From Cloacibacillus evryensis DSM 19522 (lineage in GTDB: Bacteria; Synergistota; Synergistia; Synergistales; Synergistaceae), in NCBI RefSeq assembly GCF_000585335.1, contig NZ_KK073872.1, positions 2,347,283 to 2,411,282 of the forward strand: a DNA stretch of 64,000 nucleotides. Direction: 5' to 3'. A model generated the notes under the pieces. That model did no database searches. It was not told where the DNA came from and saw nothing but the letters and a program-made list of their open reading frames with translations. The position numbers and the translations under genes were made by a program. Shown piece by piece: positions 60,167-64,000 of this stretch. Every line of letters begins with the position of its first letter. Position 1 is the first letter of the stretch.

Positions 60167-61711
60167 ATGAAACGGATAATCATAACGCTGGCGCTCATTA
60201 CGGTACTTTTCACGCCGGGCGCGGCGATGGCGAATATATCTGATCTGATCCCGCCCTTTCACTGGACGTATCATTCTTTGAGCAATCTCTCAGCCAAAGG
60301 GCTGATAGGCGAACAGGTGACCCCGGGCAAGAGCGCCTTCACCCCGGAACAGGTGGTTGCTCTTGTGGTGATGGCGCTCAAACACGCGGAAAGCGACACC
60401 ATGAAGCTCGGCGACGCGGAGCTCTCCAGCATGCGCCAGCTGGCTAACGCCTACCGTCCTTATTTCAAGGAGGCGGGCTATGACTATAACACCATCCGCA
60501 ACGATATCGAGATGGTGGCGATACGCGCCGGGCTTATGGCGGTCGAGACGAACGGAGGCTTCAGGCCGACGCCGAAGACTCTCTCCGCCAAGGCGGCCTA
60601 CGCCGTCAACAAATTCACCTTTGACCTCTACCGGCAGGTGGCGGCGGAACGCGGGCACCGCAATCTATTCATATCGCCGTACAGCGTCACCTCCGCGCTC
60701 GCGATGACCTACGCCGGCGCGCGCGGCGTCACGGAGCAGCAGATGGAAAAAGTGCTGTCCCTGTCGCCAGACATCCATAAGAACATTGGCGCGCTCACCA
60801 ACGAAATAAACTCCGTTCCGCAGGATATCGCGCAGGTCGGCGCGGCCAACGCCGTTTGGCCCGCGAAACAGGAGAAGATCCTGCCGGAATACGCGCAGAC
60901 CGTCAGAGACTATTACAACGCGGGGCTGACGCCGCTCAACTACAAGGCCAACCCGGAATCGGCGCGCCAAACGATAAACAAGTGGGTGGAAAAACAGACG
61001 CAGCAGAGAATAAAAGATATCATAGCCCCCGGCTTGCTCCGCAAGGACACGCGGATGGTGCTGACGAACGCCATCTTTTTCAAATCCTCCTGGCTCGAGG
61101 AGTTCCAGGCGGTCAATACCACGCCGCGGCCCTTCTGGGTAAGCCCGGAAAGATCCGTTAACGTGCTGACCATGAACCGCACCGGCGACAATATCGGCTA
61201 CGCCAATATCAGCGACGCGGAGATAGTGGAGCTGCCTTATAAGGGAGGACGTTTCTCGATGCTCGTCCTGCTCCCTGATAAAAAGTCCGACATCGAAACC
61301 CTGGAAAACAGCCTGAGCGCGGAGCAGCTGGGCAAATGGACGGCCGCGATGACACCCCGGAAGGTGAAGATATATCTGCCGAAATTCAAGCAGGAGAACG
61401 ACTATGACCTCGCGCAGACTCTCGCGGAAATGGGCATGCCATCGGCGTTCAGCCCCGGCTCGGCGGATTTCTCCGGGATCACGGGCATGGACGACATCTA
61501 TATAAGCAACATCATCCATAAGACCTTCATCGAAGTGGCGGAAGAGGGCACGGAGGCCGCCGCGGCGACGGCCGTCATCATGATGCGCACCTCAATGCCG
61601 GCCCCCGACGACGGCATGGTCGTCTTCCGCGCCGAACGCCCCTTCATCTACCTGATCAAAGACAACGCGACCGGCGCGATACTCTTCATCGGCAGATACG
61701 CAAGGCCGTAG
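60167..61711 (+). CDS. Secreted serpin with N-terminal SLH-like module
   Basis: A 514-residue protein: signal peptide (about 1-22, ending TPGAAMA), a segment ISDLIPPFHWTYHSLSNLSA and following helices resembling an S-layer-homology unit (about 24-140), then a serpin domain with FISPYSVTSALAMTYAGARG, VLTNAIFFKSSWLEEF and the hinge EEGTEAAAATAVIMMRTSMP. The small residues in the hinge are those of inhibitory serpins. The reactive loop is about six residues longer than in alpha-1-antitrypsin, so P1 is uncertain (Arg or Thr region). It would protect the cell surface from host proteases. ATG 60167 follows AGGAGGT. Confidence 0.9.
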   Translation: MKRIIITLALITVLFTPGAAMANISDLIPPFHWTYHSLSNLSAKGLIGEQVTPGKSAFTPEQVVALVVMALKHAESDTMKLGDAELSSMRQLANAYRPYFKEAGYDYNTIRNDIEMVAIRAGLMAVETNGGFRPTPKTLSAKAAYAVNKFTFDLYRQVAAERGHRNLFISPYSVTSALAMTYAGARGVTEQQMEKVLSLSPDIHKNIGALTNEINSVPQDIAQVGAANAVWPAKQEKILPEYAQTVRDYYNAGLTPLNYKANPESARQTINKWVEKQTQQRIKDIIAPGLLRKDTRMVLTNAIFFKSSWLEEFQAVNTTPRPFWVSPERSVNVLTMNRTGDNIGYANISDAEIVELPYKGGRFSMLVLLPDKKSDIETLENSLSAEQLGKWTAAMTPRKVKIYLPKFKQENDYDLAQTLAEMGMPSAFSPGSADFSGITGMDDIYISNIIHKTFIEVAEEGTEAAAATAVIMMRTSMPAPDDGMVVFRAERPFIYLIKDNATGAILFIGRYARP

Positions 61712-61738
61712 GATAAAAATTTCCTTAAAGCATAAAAC

Positions 61739-61796
61739 AGCGGCGTCCGCTGCCGCGGACAAGAAATTAGGCAGGAGGGCCGCCGCTATTTTTCTC
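61739..61796. terminator. Terminator between the serpin and putP-like genes
   Basis: AGCGGCG (61739-61745) pairs with CGCCGCT (61781-61787), with an inner hairpin TCCGC/GCGGA and a following ATTTTT. On the minus strand it is also followed by T residues, so it can serve both converging genes. Confidence 0.8.
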
Positions 61797-61813
61797 TTAT
61801 CAATTAACAGCCG

Positions 61814-63265
61814 TCAGCGCTTCGCGAGCGCGATCTGCGCCTCGCCGTCCGCCGGCGCGTCCTGCATGAGGCTCACCGCCACGGTGATAAAGGTCGAAGA
61901 TAGCGCCGCGGGGAGCATCTCATACATGATATCCTTCAGTAACGGCGTATTGTACCAGAGCACCGTCACGACACCGCCCGTGATGATACCACCCAGCGCG
62001 CCAAGCGCCGTGACCCTTTTCCAGTACAAACCGAGAATCAGCGGCGGTGCGAAGGAGGCCCCCATTACCGCCCAGGCGTAGAGAACGAACCAAAATACCA
62101 TGCGCGTATTTGAAAGGGCAATACATGCTCCGCAGATGCCAACGGAGACGATCACGATACGCCCGACAACGGTCGCCCACCTGTCGGAGAGTTTTTTGTT
62201 GAAGACACCCTCTATCATGTCCAGGTGCACAGTCTGGGAAACGACCATTATCAGGGAATCGAGCGTGGAGAGGATTGCCGAGAATACCGCGGCCAGCACG
62301 ACGCCGGCGACCATCGGATGCAGCCTGTCTTTTATGAGTACGGGAAAGGCAAACTCCGGGTCGTGTATCGTCGGCATGATGACCCGGCAGATAAGGCCAA
62401 TCAGAGTAGCCCCGCTGACGACGGCGACCATCCAGAATACGCCGATGACGGCAGAGATGATAAGCGTCCTGTCGTCGCGCGCCGTAATGAAGCGCTGCAG
62501 TACCTGAGGCTGCCCCATAAGGCCGATCCCGCCGGCGGCGAGACCGAAGGCGAAGGCAAAACCGGCGTATCCGTCGATGCCCGCCGTCGCGTTCAGCAAC
62601 ATGGGATCGAGCGCGAATGCTCGCTCCCAAAAGACGTGCCAGCCACCGAGATAAAAGATGAAGATAAAGGGCGAGACGAGCAGCACCAACAGCATGATCA
62701 AGCCCTGCACCACATCGGTCCAAACGACGGCTCTGTAGCCGCCAAGAAAAGCATAGGAGGTACCGAGAAAGGCGGAGACCCAAATCGCATGTTCATAATC
62801 CCAGCCGACAAGGGCCTCGAAGGCCTTACCGGCGCTTGTGAGCTGCGCAGAGGTGTAGATGACGAAAAAAAGAGTGATGATCAGCGAGGAGACGCCGCGC
62901 AACAGCTTGGTGTGTTCTTTGAAGCGCACGCCAAAAAAATGAGGTATCGACATCGCGCCAGTACGTTTGGTGTAGCGGCGCAGCGCCGGCGCCAGACAAA
63001 TGTAGTTGAAGAAATAACCGAAGGTGTAGCCCACGCAGATCCACATCATCGAAACGCCGAAGGCGTAGGCAAACCCCACCGCGCCGGTAAATATCCAGCC
63101 GCTCGAATCTGTCGCGCCCGCGCTGAGCGCCGTCGGTATCGCGCCGAAATCGCGGTCCCCAAGATAGAATCCCTCGGCGGATCTGGAAAAATAGCGTGTC
63201 GCGATAAAGCCTATCATTATAAATATCACAAGATAAATGGCGGATACCGTGAGCATAGTATTCAT
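61814..63265 (-). CDS. Sodium/proline-type symporter (PutP-like)
   Basis: A 483-residue SSS-family transporter with about thirteen membrane helices: first helix AIYLVIFIMIGFIATRYFSR, then GAIPTALSAGATDSSGWIFT for the sodium-site region (typical of PutP), GYRAVVWTDVVQGLIMLLVL and a late VLAAVFSAILSTLDSLIMVV. Import of proline or another amino acid with Na+ is likely. Its ATG overlaps the stop of a 47-residue membrane protein gene (ATGA), so the two are coupled. Confidence 0.9.
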   Translation of the reverse strand: MNTMLTVSAIYLVIFIMIGFIATRYFSRSAEGFYLGDRDFGAIPTALSAGATDSSGWIFTGAVGFAYAFGVSMMWICVGYTFGYFFNYICLAPALRRYTKRTGAMSIPHFFGVRFKEHTKLLRGVSSLIITLFFVIYTSAQLTSAGKAFEALVGWDYEHAIWVSAFLGTSYAFLGGYRAVVWTDVVQGLIMLLVLLVSPFIFIFYLGGWHVFWERAFALDPMLLNATAGIDGYAGFAFAFGLAAGGIGLMGQPQVLQRFITARDDRTLIISAVIGVFWMVAVVSGATLIGLICRVIMPTIHDPEFAFPVLIKDRLHPMVAGVVLAAVFSAILSTLDSLIMVVSQTVHLDMIEGVFNKKLSDRWATVVGRIVIVSVGICGACIALSNTRMVFWFVLYAWAVMGASFAPPLILGLYWKRVTALGALGGIITGGVVTVLWYNTPLLKDIMYEMLPAALSSTFITVAVSLMQDAPADGEAQIALAKR

Positions 63266-63405
63266 TCGCCGCTTACCTCTCTTTCGCGCGCCCTCTCCGC
63301 CTTCATTGCGTAATAATAGTAGATCATGATCGCCGCTAGGGCCGTCAGCGGAAAAATTATGAACATGAAGGTTATCAAAAATGGTATTTCCGGTAAAATA
63401 TTCAC
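63262..63405 (-). CDS. Small single-helix symporter accessory protein
   Basis: A 47-residue protein from GTG 63405: one membrane helix (LITFMFIIFPLTALAAIMIY, about 10-29) and a charged C-terminus (KAERAREREVSGE). Its stop TGA overlaps the ATG of the symporter gene as ATGA. SSS/NSS-family transporters in other bacteria have tiny single-helix partner proteins encoded just upstream; this one fits by size and coupling. No strong ribosome site is seen for the GTG, which lowers confidence. Confidence 0.68.
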   Translation of the reverse strand: MNILPEIPFLITFMFIIFPLTALAAIMIYYYYAMKAERAREREVSGE

Positions 63406-63505
63406 CAGTCAGGCCGCCTTCCTGATTCCATCAATTATAAATACCCCGTTTAATTTAAAGTAGACTAACACAGGACAATTTTTTACGCAAACCCATCAGA
63501 GGCAA

Positions 63506-63539
63506 AAATGGCCGGAGCTTATTAAAGATCCGGCCATTT
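63506..63539 (-). terminator. Rho-independent terminator of the TRAP-binding protein gene
   Basis: On the minus strand AAATGGCCGGA (63529-63539) pairs with TCCGGCCATTT (63506-63516), 11 bp, followed by TTGCC; the T-run is short but part of the stem's end. It lies 15 bases after the dctP-like stop. Confidence 0.75.
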
Positions 63540-63553
63540 CGCATATTGCGGCG

Positions 63554-64000
63554 TTATTTCTTCTTAGGCGTGTAGCCGATAAACTTAGCCTCCTGTTTGT
63601 AGCCGAGTTCCCACAGTGTTTCGCGGTATATTCTGAGATACTCTTTTCCTTCGGGGGTCTTGCTGCATTCGTTGACAATAAGCTTAAGACCTGTCTCACG
63701 CGCTTTTTTCTCATCCTCGGTGCTCCATCTGATGATCTTGATCTTCGGATTTTCCTTCCATTTCTCGCGCGCCTTCACCTCGGCGACGTATACCATCGCC
63801 GACTGATAACGGGCGCGGTCACGGGCGACGATGATGATATCCTTAAGGTGCTGCGGGAGCTTCTCCCATTTGCCGGGGTTGACGACGAGCGGGAAGTATT
63901 CGCAGGTCCCGTTCTGGAAGGCGGGATCGACAACATACTTGGCAACTTCGTGGAAGCCCATGCGCATGTTCTCATCCCAGAAGGTCCATTCCGCGGCGTC
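63554..64000 (-). CDS. TRAP transporter substrate-binding protein, DctP type (partial)
   Basis: The C-terminal 148 residues of a periplasmic solute-binding protein; the gene runs beyond the window edge at 64000. Visible are EFHEVAKYV-like GFHEVAKYVVDPAFQNGTCE, FPLVVNPGKWEKLPQHLKDI (the typical DctP stretch before the last helices) and the helical tail ending YTPKKK. It would deliver a carboxylate or amino-acid-like ligand to DctQM transporter subunits that are not in this window. The ligand is unknown. Confidence 0.85.
   Translation of the reverse strand, partial: DAAEWTFWDENMRMGFHEVAKYVVDPAFQNGTCEYFPLVVNPGKWEKLPQHLKDIIIVARDRARYQSAMVYVAEVKAREKWKENPKIKIIRWSTEDEKKARETGLKLIVNECSKTPEGKEYLRIYRETLWELGYKQEAKFIGYTPKKK

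Noticed and set aside
1-64000. CRISPR arrays, rRNA genes, prophage blocks
   Set aside because: No regularly spaced direct repeats, rRNA sequence or run of phage structural genes was seen; the holin-X-like protein belongs to a YqjD/YqjE-type set.

Overview
This window reads as chromosomal DNA of an anaerobic, amino-acid-fermenting, double-membraned bacterium, most likely of the Synergistetes (a Cloacibacillus-like genus is my best guess). That placement is inference from gene content and style, not from a marker search. The support is: a selenoprotein glycine reductase gene set, peptidase and Na+/amino-acid-type symporters, a C-terminal TRAP-binding protein fragment, an outer membrane (OmpH/Skp, TolC, MacAB, Spy-like protein, an S-layer-homology-like serpin), high GC third positions, and frequent GTG/TTG starts behind strong AGGAGG sites.

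Layout. 1-3150: a thiW-type transporter gene, then a palindrome-rich non-coding island holding two inverted copies (A, B) of a nested-palindrome repeat with a group II intron between them. 3.1-7.5 kb (minus): hpf, pcrA/uvrD-like helicase, coaE, pepT; the last codons of pepT are read from repeat B. 7.8-11.5 kb (plus): an aminotransferase, then a consensus promoter, a Met-rich leader peptide, a terminator with a competing pairing, and metY-metA: a classical-looking methionine attenuator. 11.6-16.2 kb (minus): DRTGG / RsbW-like ATPase / hydrogenase-like Fe-S protein / DRTGG / PHP / radA. 16.3-24.8 kb: mixed symporter, HxlR regulator with divergent flavoprotein, OmpH, CLC transporter, DUF3084 and small proteins. 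24.9-32.2 kb (minus): one envelope-stress/efflux block (Spy-like, OmpR-type regulator, histidine kinase, TolC, MacA, MacB ATPase, MacB permease). 32.5 kb: tRNA-Cys. 32.9-37 kb: GNAT protein, YqjD/YqjE-like set, ATC-hydrolase-like protein, HtrA. 37.2-43.4 kb: an EAL-domain protein, then rpmH-rnpA-yidD-yidC-jag-lgt-like on minus and rpsT on plus. 43.5-48.4 kb (minus): leuS-holA, repeat copy C, and a CdaR-type regulator. 48.6-52.8 kb (plus): grdE, grdB (UGA/Sec), grdX, a glycine-reductase-type thioredoxin, grdA (UGA/Sec). 52.9-64 kb: large membrane protein, C39-like peptidase, lone pseudopilin, thioesterase, EF-G/TetM-like GTPase, nitroreductase, serpin, PutP-like symporter with a 47-residue partner, and a truncated TRAP-binding protein.

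How it fits together: peptides and amino acids are taken up and cleaved (PepT, symporters, TRAP), deaminated (aminotransferase), and glycine is reduced by a selenium- and thioredoxin-dependent reductase. Only proteins A and B and the thioredoxin are encoded here; the protein C genes (grdC, grdD) and thioredoxin reductase are not in the window.

The two most notable signals lie outside ordinary genes. One is the repeat family at 621-811, 3016-3146 and 47044-47173, whose helices change sequence but stay complementary around a conserved internal loop. The other is the Met-codon leader peptide with mutually exclusive RNA pairings ahead of metY-metA.
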